A stretch of DNA of 64,000 bases, taken from positions 27,781-91,780 of the forward strand of contig NZ_LSKQ01000174.1 of assembly GCF_001557115.1 (NCBI RefSeq), written 5' to 3'. The position numbers and the translations under genes were made by a program. Below are positions 15,479 through 24,475 of the stretch, piece after piece; within the stretch, counting starts at the first letter, position 1; each line of letters opens with the position of its first letter. The notes beneath the pieces are model-generated. The model was not told where the DNA came from. It did not search any database and was given only the letters and a program-made list of their open reading frames with translations. This DNA comes from Erythrobacter sp. CCH5-A1 (lineage in GTDB: Bacteria; Pseudomonadota; Alphaproteobacteria; Sphingomonadales; Sphingomonadaceae).

Positions 15479-17038
15479 TCATGCCCCCGCCGTCGCCGCC
15501 GCGGCACGCTCGGCAATCGTCGCCTCTGCCTTGGGCAGTGAGCGATAGGCGTAGACCAGCAGCGCCAGCGAGACCGGTGCCACCCCGATCAGTGACAGCA
15601 CCCCGATTCGCAAGCTCCCGCTCGCCTCGGAAATCGCGCCGACCATATAGGGCCCGAGCCCCAGGCCGACGAGCGTCGTCGCGAGGAAGAACGATGCCGT
15701 CGCGGTGCCACGCATGCGCGGCAGGACAAGGTCCTGCGTTGTCGCCGCTGCCGCGCCCAACGCCGTCGCCGCGAACATCCCCGCCAGGAAATTCATCGCG
15801 TAGAACAGCGCTGGCACCTCGGTGGTGAAGCCGATCCAGATCGGCACCACCGGCGCGAGGATCCCGAACATCACCACCAGGATCCGCCCCGAAGGATTGC
15901 GTCCGCGCAGCCAGTCCGACATGCGTCCGCCGAGGATCACCCCCAGAAAGCCCGACAGCGCCCCGCTTCCTCCGAGCACGAAGGCAAGCTCCGCCTTGGG
16001 CAGCTTCAGTACCGTTTCGGCATAGGGCGCCGCCCAGAAGGCGAGCGCATAGGCGCCGAGCGACACGAGCCCGTAGCCCAATGCAGTACAGATGAAGGCG
16101 GGCGTTCCCCAGATCAGCCGGAAGGTCGCCGGATCGTGGCGCCTGAGCGTCGAGGCCCACGAGAACACCGCGTAGTAGCCGAAAGCGATCGCCGACCACT
16201 GCGGCACGTTCCCCGTCAGCTCGATCATCCCCAGCGCGAAAGCGGTCATGGCCGCAGCCATGCCCGCGTTGACCAGCGCCGCCATCGGCCCGCGCCGCAG
16301 CGCGTGGAGCAGCGTGAAAGGCGGCAGCAGCATCGACAGGTCGACGAAGAAATCCGCAAGCGGGTGGCGAACGCCGCTCGCCGCGTCGGGCTGCCGCACC
16401 GGTTCGCGCAGCGAGGCGACCCAGCCCGCCAACAGCACCCCCGGGGCGCCCACGGCGAGAAACGCCGCTTGCCAGCCGACCAGCCCCCCGATCCCGCCCC
16501 CCGGGTAGGCCGCGTCCCAGACCTGCGAGATCTTCGCCCCGATCAGCAACGATACCCCGCCGCCCAGATAAAGCCCCGAGGAATAGATCGCGAGCGCGGT
16601 CGCCCGCTGGCGCGAAGGGAAGTAGTCCGAGATCAGCGAATAGGCGGTCGGGCTGGCGGTCGCCTCGCCCACGCCCACCCCCATCCGCGCGAGCGACAGG
16701 CTGAGGTAATTCCTCGCAAAGCCCGAAGCCGCGGTCATCGTCGACCACAGCAACAGGCCGATGGTCAGCAGCCGCACCCGGTTCCAGCGATCCGCGAGCC
16801 GGCCGAGTGGCACCCCGAACAGCGCGTAGAACACCGCGAAGGCAGCGCCCCCCAGGAAGCCCAGCTGTCCGTCGGTCAGCGCCAGATCGCGCTTGATGTC
16901 GACCGCGAGGATCGAGAGGATCTGCCGGTCGATGAAGTTGAGGATGTAGACCACAACCAGCACCCCCAGCACATACCAGCTGTAGGCCGACGCGGGCGCC
17001 TCGCTGCTGACGGGCGCCGCCGTGGTGTCCTCGCTCAA
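15479..17038 (-). CDS. MFS transporter, spinster-like
   Basis: A 519-residue, twelve-helix major facilitator of the spinster/YNFM-like group common in sphingomonads. Seen are the N-terminal helix YSWYVLGVLVVVYILNFIDRQILSIL, the loop motif PLGRLADRWNR, ARMGVGVGEATASPTAYSLISDYFPSRQRATALAIYSSG and the later SDWLRGRNPSGR loop. Substrate unknown. The gene lies 48 bases downstream of queC on the same strand and could be read from it. The convergent ompA-type gene is separated by the two hairpins. Confidence 0.88.
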   Translation of the reverse strand: MSEDTTAAPVSSEAPASAYSWYVLGVLVVVYILNFIDRQILSILAVDIKRDLALTDGQLGFLGGAAFAVFYALFGVPLGRLADRWNRVRLLTIGLLLWSTMTAASGFARNYLSLSLARMGVGVGEATASPTAYSLISDYFPSRQRATALAIYSSGLYLGGGVSLLIGAKISQVWDAAYPGGGIGGLVGWQAAFLAVGAPGVLLAGWVASLREPVRQPDAASGVRHPLADFFVDLSMLLPPFTLLHALRRGPMAALVNAGMAAAMTAFALGMIELTGNVPQWSAIAFGYYAVFSWASTLRRHDPATFRLIWGTPAFICTALGYGLVSLGAYALAFWAAPYAETVLKLPKAELAFVLGGSGALSGFLGVILGGRMSDWLRGRNPSGRILVVMFGILAPVVPIWIGFTTEVPALFYAMNFLAGMFAATALGAAAATTQDLVLPRMRGTATASFFLATTLVGLGLGPYMVGAISEASGSLRIGVLSLIGVAPVSLALLVYAYRSLPKAEATIAERAAAATAGA

Positions 17039-17086
17039 GATCGATCCCCTATCCCGTGTATTCGCTCGAGACCGGCGCGGAGCCGG

Positions 17087-17779
17087 TCAGGCGTTATAGC
17101 GGGTGCTATCGACAATCCCCGCCTCGGCAAAACCCTTTTTCCGCAAACGGCACGAATCGCACAGTCCGCAGGCCAACCCGTCCGGTGTCGGATCGTAGCA
17201 CGACCAGCTCCATGCCGGGTCGAGCCCCAGACGCGCGCATTCGCGGGCGATGTCGGCCTTGGTCATGTGCTGGAGCGGCGCGTGGATCGTGAAGGGCGCG
17301 CCCTCCACCCCCGCCTTGGTGCCGAGCCGAGCGGTTTCGGCGAAGCTGGCGATGAATTCGGGGCGGCAATCGGGATAGCCCGAATAGTCGAGCGCGTTGA
17401 CCCCGATGAACACATCGCGCGCCCCCGCCGCCTCCGCGCAAGCCGTGGTCAGCGCAAGAAACACCAGATTGCGTGCGGGCACGTAGGTCACGGGGATATC
17501 GTCGCCCACCCCGCTCTTGGGCACCTCGATGCTGTCGGTCAGCGCCGATCCACCGAAAGCGCGCAGATCGAGCGCGATCGGAGTGTGGCGCGCCAGCCCC
17601 AGCTTCTCGGCGATCCGCGCCGCCGATTGCAGCTCGAGCTTGTGACGCTGGCCGTAGTCGACGCTCAGCGCATGGACCGCAAAGCCCGCTTCCTGCGCCA
17701 GCGCGGCGGTTACCATCGAATCGAGCCCGCCCGAGAGCAGCACCACGGCGAGCGGCTGGGTTTGTGCCGGATCAGTCAT
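17087..17779 (-). CDS. queC: 7-cyano-7-deazaguanine synthase
   Basis: A 230-residue ATP-dependent enzyme that converts 7-carboxy-7-deazaguanine to preQ0 in queuosine synthesis. The PP-loop LLSGGLDSMVTAALAQEAG is near the N-terminus, and the zinc site is in the C-terminal GLACGLCDSCRLRKKGF, matching QueC. Full length for the family. No other queuosine genes lie beside it; gluQRS at 48229, which further modifies queuosine in tRNA-Asp, is in the same window. An unrelated DUF3617 gene lies just upstream on the same strand. Confidence 0.95.
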   Translation of the reverse strand: MTDPAQTQPLAVVLLSGGLDSMVTAALAQEAGFAVHALSVDYGQRHKLELQSAARIAEKLGLARHTPIALDLRAFGGSALTDSIEVPKSGVGDDIPVTYVPARNLVFLALTTACAEAAGARDVFIGVNALDYSGYPDCRPEFIASFAETARLGTKAGVEGAPFTIHAPLQHMTKADIARECARLGLDPAWSWSCYDPTPDGLACGLCDSCRLRKKGFAEAGIVDSTRYNA

Positions 17780-17825
17780 CGCTGCGGCCCTATCACGCGG
17801 GCGCGCAAAGGCAATCCGGCGGCCG

Positions 17826-18245
17826 TCAGCACGATCCCGTGCGGCGCGCCTCGCCCGTCAGTTCGAACGGCATTCCGCCCTGGATGCCCTGGCTTTCGAG
17901 CTGCACCAGCGCGGGCGTCTCGCGCCGGATGCTGGTGCGGCCATAGCCGTTGCCGGGGCAGGTGTACTGCACCGTCACCCGCGCCGCGCCATCCTCGACC
18001 ACGAACTGGCTGCACCCGCTCTCGCGGTGCATAAGCTGGATGAGCTCGGTGCCGGACTTCAGGCAGATCTTGCGATCGGGCGCGCCGCCGCGCTGCCGGA
18101 TGGTCCATTCGCCCCTGGCAAGCGTGCCGAGCATGGCGAGCCCGTTGCCCTGCGCCAGCACCGGAACGGCCATGCCGATAAGCGCCCCGGCGCCCATCAG
18201 CGCAAGGCCCGCCATCCGCATGCTGCTGTCAGTCCGGTTAGTCAT
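17826..18245 (-). CDS. DUF3617-type secreted protein
   Basis: A 139-residue protein with an N-terminal hydrophobic signal (RMAGLALMGAGALIGMAVPVLAQGN). The mature part follows the DUF3617 pattern: GEWTIRQRGGAPDRKICLKSG, RESGCSQFVVEDG, VQYTCPGNGYGRTSIRRE and a terminal cysteine. Cysteines are paired as expected in the periplasm. Function unknown. Start 18245 is taken because the signal peptide follows directly; the open frame continues into hslO only as a shadow. It is the second DUF3617 gene in this window, after 1228-1749. Confidence 0.78.
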   Translation of the reverse strand: MTNRTDSSMRMAGLALMGAGALIGMAVPVLAQGNGLAMLGTLARGEWTIRQRGGAPDRKICLKSGTELIQLMHRESGCSQFVVEDGAARVTVQYTCPGNGYGRTSIRRETPALVQLESQGIQGGMPFELTGEARRTGSC

Positions 18246-18331
18246 ACACCCCCTAATGCCAGCTTTGCGCGTCCGCGCCTTGCAAATAATGGACGCATTT
18301 CTGCGCCTATCGCGAGATTTTCGACCAAACG

Positions 18332-19243
18332 TCAGATCGCTAGCGCGAACGTCTTGGAACAGAATGCACAGTCTACGGCGATGACTCCGTCGGGACCGCG
18401 CATCTCCTCCTGCTCTTCGAGCGGGAAACGGGCGATGATCGTCTCGTAATGCTCTGAGGAGCAGCGGCACCCGCGCGACAGCACGTCGCCTGGCTGGACG
18501 CGCACTTCGGGTTCCTCGTGAAACAGCCGCCATGCGATGCCCTCCAGAGACAGATCTGCATCGAGCAGTTCCTCGTGGCTGATCGTCCCTGCCAGCACAG
18601 CGACATGCTCCCAATCGGGATGGTCGAGCCGCACGTGGAGCCGCTCGCGCCCTTCCTCGCCATCGGGCAGGTGCTGCACCAGCAGCCCCGCCGCCATGCG
18701 ACCGCCGGTACCGGCACGGCTGGCGACGCGGATCAGGGTCGGGATCTGTTCGGACTGACTGAAATAGCTCTCGCACGCCTCGGCAAGGCTGTCGCCTTCG
18801 AGCGGGACGATCCCCTGATAGCGCTGGCGTCCTTCGGTCTCGAAGGTGATCGCGAGATAGCCCTCGCCGAACAGCGCCGCGAGGCTCGGGTTCGCGCCCA
18901 GCGTCGCCAGCCGCTCGCCGTCGAAATCGGCGTAGCCACGCACCGCGCCCGCGCGATAGTCGCACACCAGCAGCTTGACGATCCCGCCCTGGGTCTGCGC
19001 CTGGAGGGTCATCTGCGCGTTCTCGCCCTTGAGCAGCCCGCCCATCAACGCGCCCAGCACCAGCGCCTCGCCCAGAAGGTGCGTGATCGGGGCGGGGTAA
19101 TCGTGGGCGGAGAGCACCTCCTCGAGCACGCCTTCCAAACGCACCACCCGCCCGCGTGCATTGCGCGAGGGCAGGGTGAAGCCCATCAGGGTGTCGGAGA
19201 AGGTCTCGGGGGTCGTTTCGGTTGGGGCGGTCGTTTCGGTCAT
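18332..19243 (-). CDS. hslO: Hsp33 redox-regulated chaperone
   Basis: A 303-residue holdase activated by oxidation and unfolding. The C-terminal zinc/redox switch is intact: GCRCSSEHYE near residue 256 and DCAFCSKTF near residue 294 supply the four cysteines. The N-terminal domain has LGEALVLGALMGGLLKGENAQMTLQAQ, typical of the family. It lies 43 bases downstream of argF on the same strand, possibly co-transcribed with argD-argF; hslO beside argF is common in this order. Confidence 0.95.
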   Translation of the reverse strand: MTETTAPTETTPETFSDTLMGFTLPSRNARGRVVRLEGVLEEVLSAHDYPAPITHLLGEALVLGALMGGLLKGENAQMTLQAQTQGGIVKLLVCDYRAGAVRGYADFDGERLATLGANPSLAALFGEGYLAITFETEGRQRYQGIVPLEGDSLAEACESYFSQSEQIPTLIRVASRAGTGGRMAAGLLVQHLPDGEEGRERLHVRLDHPDWEHVAVLAGTISHEELLDADLSLEGIAWRLFHEEPEVRVQPGDVLSRGCRCSSEHYETIIARFPLEEQEEMRGPDGVIAVDCAFCSKTFALAI

Positions 19244-19286
19244 GCGCCGCCATATGGGGACGCAGGGCGAGCGGCGAAACCCCCCG

Positions 19287-20237
19287 TCAGTCCCCGAGCA
19301 TCCCGAAGGCCCACAAGAGCACCGATTTCTGCGCGTGGATGCGGTTTTCGGCCTCGTCGAACACCACCGATTGCGGGCCCTCGAACACCTCCTCGCTCAC
19401 TTCCTCGCCGACATGGGCGGGGAGGCAGTGGAGGAAGACCGCATCGGGCTTGGCGAGCGCCATCAGCGCGGCGTTGACCTGAAAAGGCGCCATCGCGGCG
19501 AGCTTTTCCGCGGCATGGGCCTGGCCCATCGAGATCCAGGTGTCGGTGACGATCACGTCGGCGCCGCGCGCGGCGGCCGCTGCATCCTGCGTCAGCGTGA
19601 CCGTCGCCCCGCCCGCGCGGCCGAGTTCCACAAAGGCCGGATCAGGCTCGTAGCCCGCAGGCGTCGCCACGCGGACGTTGAACTTCATCAGCCCCGCCGC
19701 CTCGAGGATCGAGTGCAGCACGTTGTTGCCATCCCCGAACCACGCGACCTCAAGGCCCGGAAGCGCCTTGCCGTGCTCGATCACCGTCAGCAGATCGGCG
19801 AGGATCTGGCAGGGGTGCGACATGTCGGTGAGGCCGTTGATCACCGGCACCGTCGCGTGGGCGGCCATCTCCTCGATCTTGGCGTGATCGTCGGTGCGCA
19901 GCATGATGCCGTCCACCATGCGGCTGAGCACCCGCGCGGTATCGGCAATGGTTTCCCCCCGCCCCAATTGGCTCGAGGCCGAATCGAGCAGCAGCACCGT
20001 GCCCCCCAGCTGGCGCATCGCGATGTCGAAGCTGACACGGGTGCGGGTCGAGTTCTTCTCGAACACCAGCGCCAGCACCCTTCCGCTGAGCGGTGCATCG
20101 GCATCGGGCGCGCCCTTGGGGAGCCCTGCGCGCGCCGCCTTGCGATCCAGCGCATCGTTGATCATCGCCGCGATATCGTCACCCCCGGCATCGCCGAGGT
20201 TGAGGAAGTGGCGCAGCGCCCCCGTGCCGCCGGTCAT
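19287..20237 (-). CDS. argF: Ornithine carbamoyltransferase
   Basis: A 316-residue anabolic ornithine transcarbamylase that makes citrulline from ornithine and carbamoyl phosphate. The carbamoyl-phosphate motif is in [21 protein letters not shown], the ornithine-side motif in LTDMSHPCQ, and the HCLP loop in [22 protein letters not shown]. It overlaps the argD stop by four bases (ATGA), so the two arginine genes are translationally coupled. Confidence 0.96.
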   Translation of the reverse strand: MTGGTGALRHFLNLGDAGGDDIAAMINDALDRKAARAGLPKGAPDADAPLSGRVLALVFEKNSTRTRVSFDIAMRQLGGTVLLLDSASSQLGRGETIADTARVLSRMVDGIMLRTDDHAKIEEMAAHATVPVINGLTDMSHPCQILADLLTVIEHGKALPGLEVAWFGDGNNVLHSILEAAGLMKFNVRVATPAGYEPDPAFVELGRAGGATVTLTQDAAAAARGADVIVTDTWISMGQAHAAEKLAAMAPFQVNAALMALAKPDAVFLHCLPAHVGEEVSEEVFEGPQSVVFDEAENRIHAQKSVLLWAFGMLGD

Positions 20238-21430
20238 GCCGCTTCAGGCACCTTGAAGCTCGCCGCACCCGCCGAGAGCTTGTCGAAGAACTCGTCGATC
20301 TCCGCGTCACCGATCACCAACGGCGGGATGATGCGGATCGTGTTGTCGCCCGCGGCCACGGTCAGCAGTTGGTGATGATCGCGCAGGTGGACGTAGAACG
20401 GGCGGCTCTCCATCTTCATCTTGAGGCCGAGCATCAGGCCCTTGCCGCGCACCAGTTCGAACAGCTCGGGATAGTTGCCGATGAACTGTTCAAGCCGCGC
20501 GCGCAGGCGCTCGCCCTTCTCGGCCACGGAGGCGAGGAATTCGTCGTTCGCCACGGCTTCCATCACCGCCGTCCCGGCCGCCATGGCGAGCGGGTTGCCG
20601 CCGTAGGTCGATCCGTGGGTGCCGAAGGTCATCCCGCGCGCCGCCTTCTCGGTGGCGATGCAGGCACCCAGCGGGAAGCCGCCGCCGATGCCCTTGGCGG
20701 TGGCGAGGATGTCGGGCTCGATCCCGTAATGCTCGTAGGCATAGAGCTTGCCCGTGCGCGCGACGCCGCACTGCACTTCATCGAGCACCAGCATCAGATC
20801 ATGCTCGTCGGCGAGCTTGCGCAGGCCCTGCATGAACTCCATCGAAGCGGGCCGGATCCCGCCCTCGCCCTGGATCGGCTCGACGAGGAAGCCCGCGGTG
20901 TTCGGCCCGATCAGCGCCTTGGCCGCTTCCAGATCATCGAACGGCGCATATTTGAACCCGGCGAGAAGCGGCGAGAAGCCGTGGTGCATCTTCTCCTGGT
21001 TCGAGGCCGAGATGGTCGCCATCGTGCGGCCGTGGAAGGCGTTGTGGAAGGTGATCAGCTCGAAGCGGCCCTTGTCGCCCCCCTCTCCGTTCTGGTGATA
21101 GGCGCGCGCGGTCTTGATCGCGGCCTCGACCGCCTCGGCGCCCGAATTGGTGAAGAACACCGTGTCGCCGAAGGTCTTGTCGACCAGCCACTGGGCGAGC
21201 TTCTCTCCCTGCGGGCTGCCATACAGGTTCGAGACGTGCATCAGCGTCGCCGCCTGCTGCTGGATCGCGCCGATCAGCCCCTCGTGCGAATGGCCGAGCA
21301 GGTTGACCGCGATACCGCTCGCGAAATCGAGGTAGCGGGTGCCGTCCTCGCCGATCAGATGGCAGTGCTCGCCGCGCACCGGCCGGACACCGCAGCGCGG
21401 ATAGACGGGCATGAGCGGGGTGATGGACAT
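20234..21430 (-). CDS. argD: Acetylornithine/succinyldiaminopimelate aminotransferase
   Basis: A 398-residue class III PLP aminotransferase. Visible are [32 protein letters not shown], the PLP lysine in [16 protein letters not shown], and [17 protein letters not shown]. With argF directly downstream, the arginine role (N-acetylglutamate semialdehyde to N-acetylornithine) is more likely than a different ornithine aminotransferase function. A terminator for the cold-shock gene lies upstream at 21475-21501. Confidence 0.94.
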   Translation of the reverse strand: MSITPLMPVYPRCGVRPVRGEHCHLIGEDGTRYLDFASGIAVNLLGHSHEGLIGAIQQQAATLMHVSNLYGSPQGEKLAQWLVDKTFGDTVFFTNSGAEAVEAAIKTARAYHQNGEGGDKGRFELITFHNAFHGRTMATISASNQEKMHHGFSPLLAGFKYAPFDDLEAAKALIGPNTAGFLVEPIQGEGGIRPASMEFMQGLRKLADEHDLMLVLDEVQCGVARTGKLYAYEHYGIEPDILATAKGIGGGFPLGACIATEKAARGMTFGTHGSTYGGNPLAMAAGTAVMEAVANDEFLASVAEKGERLRARLEQFIGNYPELFELVRGKGLMLGLKMKMESRPFYVHLRDHHQLLTVAAGDNTIRIIPPLVIGDAEIDEFFDKLSAGAASFKVPEAA

Positions 21431-21474
21431 AAGCAGCTTCCTGAATGTTCGTTGGATGGGGAGTTGAAACGCAA

Positions 21475-21501
21475 ATGGCGGCCCTGAACCAGAGCCGCCA
21501 T
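21475..21501 (-). terminator. Terminator-like hairpin after the cold-shock gene
   Basis: ATGGCGGC (21475-21482) pairs with GCCGCCAT (21494-21501). Read on the - strand it is followed by TTTGCGTTTC. It lies 65 bases after the cold-shock stop and before argD. Confidence 0.6.
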
Positions 21502-21565
21502 CCGCTTTACCGTTTAATCTTCCGCTTCCCCCTGGTCAAACCGCGGGGAGCGGAGTGCGGCCGGG

Positions 21566-22351
21566 TCAGCCTTCGATCGGTGCCAGATTGACGGCGGAAT
21601 ACTTTCCGCGTCGATCGACTTCGAGATCGAATTCGAACCGCTCGCCCTCGTTGATGGCCGACAGGCCCGAACGCTCGACCGCGCTGATGTGCACGAAGGC
21701 ATCCGGCTGGCCGTCATCGCGCACGAGGAAGCCGAAGCCCTTCATCGCGTTGAAGAACTTGACCGTGCCCTTGGCGCGCTCACCAGTCAGCTCGCGCTGC
21801 GGGGCGGCGGGCTTGGCCGCCACGGCGATCACGTCACCCACGACCTGGAGATCCTGCGCCGACACCTTGCCGCCGCGATCCACGAGGTTGTACTGGAGCT
21901 CCTGCCCCTCGGCGAGGCCTTCGAGGCCGGCACGCTCGACCGCGGAGATGTGCACGAACACATCCTCCCCGCCGCCTTCCTGCTGGATGAAGCCGAAACC
22001 CTTCTGGGCGTTGAAGAACTTCACCGTGCCCTTGCCGGTGCCGACGATCTGGGCGGGCATGCGGCTGAAACCGCCGCCACCGCCACCGCCGCCGCCGGGG
22101 CCACGCGGGCCGCCGCCGAAGCCGCCGCCACCGCCGCCGCGCGGGCCACCGCCGCCGCCGCCGAAGCGATCACCGCCGCCGCCGCCAAACCGGTCGCCGC
22201 CACCGCCGAAGCGGTCACCGCCCCCGAACCGGTCGCCGCCGAAGTCGCGGGGCGGGAAACCGTCATTCCCGCCGCCAAACGGATCGAAGCCATCTTCGCC
22301 GAAACCGTCGCGCTTGTCGCGGCCGCGCCGGCGTCCCCTATCGTAACCCAT
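21566..22351 (-). CDS. Two-domain cold-shock protein with a glycine-rich N-terminus
   Basis: A 261-residue RNA-binding protein. Two cold-shock domains are visible: about residues 107-172 (KGTVKFFNAQKGFGFIQQ, DVFVHISAVER) and 193-258 (KGTVKFFNAMKGFGFLV, DAFVHISAVER). Both keep the RNP1 (KGFGF) and RNP2 (VFVHIS/AFVHIS) residues. Residues 1-100 are an Arg/Gly/Asp-rich, disordered region with five repeats of the type (G)nDRF, whose spacers grow regularly from two to six glycines. Double-domain cold-shock proteins are usual in alphaproteobacteria; the long glycine head is not. A long 5' leader (22352 upstream) fits cold-box control but I see no defined box. Confidence 0.92.
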   Translation of the reverse strand: MGYDRGRRRGRDKRDGFGEDGFDPFGGGNDGFPPRDFGGDRFGGGDRFGGGGDRFGGGGGDRFGGGGGGPRGGGGGGFGGGPRGPGGGGGGGGGFSRMPAQIVGTGKGTVKFFNAQKGFGFIQQEGGGEDVFVHISAVERAGLEGLAEGQELQYNLVDRGGKVSAQDLQVVGDVIAVAAKPAAPQRELTGERAKGTVKFFNAMKGFGFLVRDDGQPDAFVHISAVERSGLSAINEGERFEFDLEVDRRGKYSAVNLAPIEG

Positions 22352-22634
22352 AGATCAGTACGTACCTTGCCACACTGCCCGTCCTCCAATGCGCCGATGT
22401 CGTGAGCAGTGAGCCGCACCGGACACAGACGCGCCGAGCATGTTGTCCGGCAGCGCACGTGACTTTAGGTATAGCGCACAAAAGCCTGCTTTGCGAACGA
22501 AATAACCGGGGCCCCGCTGGCCTGCCCGCGCGTGCCCGTCAGGGGAACCGGGCGGGTCTTGTGCGGGCTGCGCCCAGCGGGCATGAATGGCGCGATCAAT
22601 GACCCATCGCCCCCCGGCAAAGCAGGACGACAGC

Positions 22635-23066
22635 ATGAGCGATTTTCGCCGCCTCAACGAAAATGTGTTGGTGAGCCCGCAGCTTGCGCTGGAGGATATC
22701 GCCGCTGCCGCCGCGCTCGGCGTCACCACCATCGTCAACAATCGTCCCGACGGCGAGGAACCCTCGGCCCCGCAAGGTGACGCCATCGAGTCGGCCGCAG
22801 CCGCGGCGGGGCTGAACTATGTCGCCATTCCGGTCGGCCATTCGGGCTTTTCCGAGCCGCAGGTCGATGCGATGATCGCCGCGCTGGATCAGGCCGAGGG
22901 GCCGATTCTCGCCTATTGCCGCTCGGGCACGCGCTCGACCCTGCTGTGGGCGCTGGCGAGCGCCAAGCAGGGCGCGGATCCCGAAACCATCGCCCGCGCG
23001 GCGGCGCAGGCGGGCTACGATGTCGCCCCGATTCGCGCGATGATCGACATGCTCGCTGCGCGCTGA
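22635..23066 (+). CDS. TIGR01244-type sulfurtransferase/phosphatase
   Basis: A 143-residue single-domain protein of the TIGR01244 family, often linked to hydrogen-sulfide or beta-lactamase-like domains. The active-site loop is LAYCRSGTRSTLLWALAS, and the N-terminal MSDFRRLNENVLVSPQLALEDIAAAAALGVTTIVNNRPDGE is typical. The start at 22635 fits the family N-terminus and follows an upstream purine-rich stretch (AGGACGACAGC). Reaction unknown in detail. It is followed 13 bases later by the small membrane gene and then the desaturase-like gene. Confidence 0.86.
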   Translation: MSDFRRLNENVLVSPQLALEDIAAAAALGVTTIVNNRPDGEEPSAPQGDAIESAAAAAGLNYVAIPVGHSGFSEPQVDAMIAALDQAEGPILAYCRSGTRSTLLWALASAKQGADPETIARAAAQAGYDVAPIRAMIDMLAAR

Positions 23067-23079
23067 GGCGCTTCCACCC

Positions 23080-23499
23080 GTGGCCCTGCTGACCCAGACT
23101 GCCGGCTCGCTAGTCGCGATTCTCGCGCTGGCGGGGCTTGCGTGGTGGCTGAAATTGGGCGGCGCGCCCCGGCTCGACAGCGCGGAGGCGGTCGCGCGTG
23201 CGGCAGGCGAGGTGGAGGACGGGTTCGCGCCGGTTGCGACATCCTGCGACGCCGAGGGCGCGAGCGCACTCGCCCGCGATGCGGGCGGGCGGATCATGGT
23301 GATCAGGCGCCACGGCAACCGGTTTGCCGGGCGCGTGCTGGGGCCAGGGGCCTCGGCGCAAGCGGAGGACCATCCGGGCGAGTTCAATCTGGTCGTCGAT
23401 CCGGGCGAGCCGGGCTTCGGCAAGGTGTTCCTCAGCCTTCCGGACGCGCAGGCTTGGGCCGAGGCGATCAATCGGCTAGACGGGCGCAAGGATGCCTGA
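23080..23499 (+). CDS. Small membrane-anchored hypothetical protein, GTG start
   Basis: A 139-residue protein starting with GTG at 23080. It has an N-terminal membrane helix (AGSLVAILALAGLAWWLKLGG) followed by a soluble part with SAEAVARAAGEVEDGFAPVATSCDAEGASALARD and a C-terminal segment FGKVFLSLPDAQAWAEAINRLD. I recognise no family. It overlaps the sterol-desaturase gene by eight bases and is likely translationally coupled to it, suggesting a joint membrane function, but that is inference. Confidence 0.75.
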   Translation: MALLTQTAGSLVAILALAGLAWWLKLGGAPRLDSAEAVARAAGEVEDGFAPVATSCDAEGASALARDAGGRIMVIRRHGNRFAGRVLGPGASAQAEDHPGEFNLVVDPGEPGFGKVFLSLPDAQAWAEAINRLDGRKDA

Positions 23500-24451
23500 C
23501 TTCGAGCCTGTAAAATACGCCATTCCCCTGTTCGTCATCGCGGTGCTGGCCGAGATGATCTGGGCGAAATTCCGCGCGCCCGAGGCCTATGAGCCGAAGG
23601 ACACCCTCGTCAGCCTGATGTTCGGCCTCGGCTCGACCGTGGCGGGGGCCTTGCTGGGCGGCTTCGCGCTCACCGTGTTCATCAAGACCTACGAATACCG
23701 CGTCTTCGACTTCGGCCCCGAGTGGTGGGCGGTGTGGTGGGCCTGGCCGGTCTGCTTCGTGCTCGACGACCTCAAGTATTACTGGGTCCACCGCGCCGGG
23801 CACCGCATCCGCTGGATGTGGGCGAGCCACGTGAACCACCATTCGAGCCAGCACTACAACCTTTCAACCGCGCTGCGGCAGACATGGACCGGGATGTTTA
23901 CCTTCGGCTTCCTCTTTGCGGTGCCGCTGGTGCTGCTCGGGTTCCACCCGGCGATGATCGCGATCTGCGGCGGGTTCAACCTCATCTACCAGTTCTGGAT
24001 CCACACCGAGGCGATTGGCAGGATGCCGCGCTGGTTCGAGGCGGTGATGAACACCCCCTCGCACCACCGCGTCCACCATGCGACCAACCCGCGCTATCTC
24101 GATACGAACTACGCGGGCGTCTTCATCGTCTGGGACAAGCTGTTCGGCACCTTCACTCCCGAGGTCGATGACGAGAAAATCCGCTACGGGATCGTCAAGC
24201 AGCTCGGCAGCTTCAACCTCCTGTGGTCGGTATTTCACGAATGGATCGGGATGCTCTCCGACATCTGGCGCGCGCCGTGGAAGCACAAGCTTGCCTACCT
24301 GCTGCGCGAGCCGGGATGGAGCCATGACGGCAGCCGCGAGACCTCGGACATGATCCGCGCAAAGTGGCAGGCGCGGGTCGGCACCGCTGCGCCACAAACT
24401 GCATCAGTAGCTGATCGAAACCCGATTGCGGGGACGCAAGAAGCTGCTTAA
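23492..24451 (+). CDS. Sterol desaturase/fatty-acid hydroxylase family protein
   Basis: A 319-residue integral membrane di-iron enzyme. The histidine clusters are HRAGH, HVNHHSSQHYN and HRVHHATNPRYLDTNYAG. Several hydrophobic helices precede and separate them (YAIPLFVIAVLAEMIWAK; AVWWAWPVCFVLDDLKYYW). The family covers sterol desaturases and carotenoid or fatty-acid hydroxylases; the substrate here cannot be told. It is coupled to the preceding small membrane gene and is followed 25 bases later by a GMC oxidoreductase. Confidence 0.9.
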   Translation: MPDFEPVKYAIPLFVIAVLAEMIWAKFRAPEAYEPKDTLVSLMFGLGSTVAGALLGGFALTVFIKTYEYRVFDFGPEWWAVWWAWPVCFVLDDLKYYWVHRAGHRIRWMWASHVNHHSSQHYNLSTALRQTWTGMFTFGFLFAVPLVLLGFHPAMIAICGGFNLIYQFWIHTEAIGRMPRWFEAVMNTPSHHRVHHATNPRYLDTNYAGVFIVWDKLFGTFTPEVDDEKIRYGIVKQLGSFNLLWSVFHEWIGMLSDIWRAPWKHKLAYLLREPGWSHDGSRETSDMIRAKWQARVGTAAPQTASVADRNPIAGTQEAA

Positions 24452-24475
24452 TCTCCCCCGTCAAAGGGAGAGATC

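Noticed and set aside
16136..18034. Antisense frame of 632 residues over the MFS and queC genes
   Set aside because: Composition is that of reverse-frame translation, and two well supported genes fill the region on the other strand.
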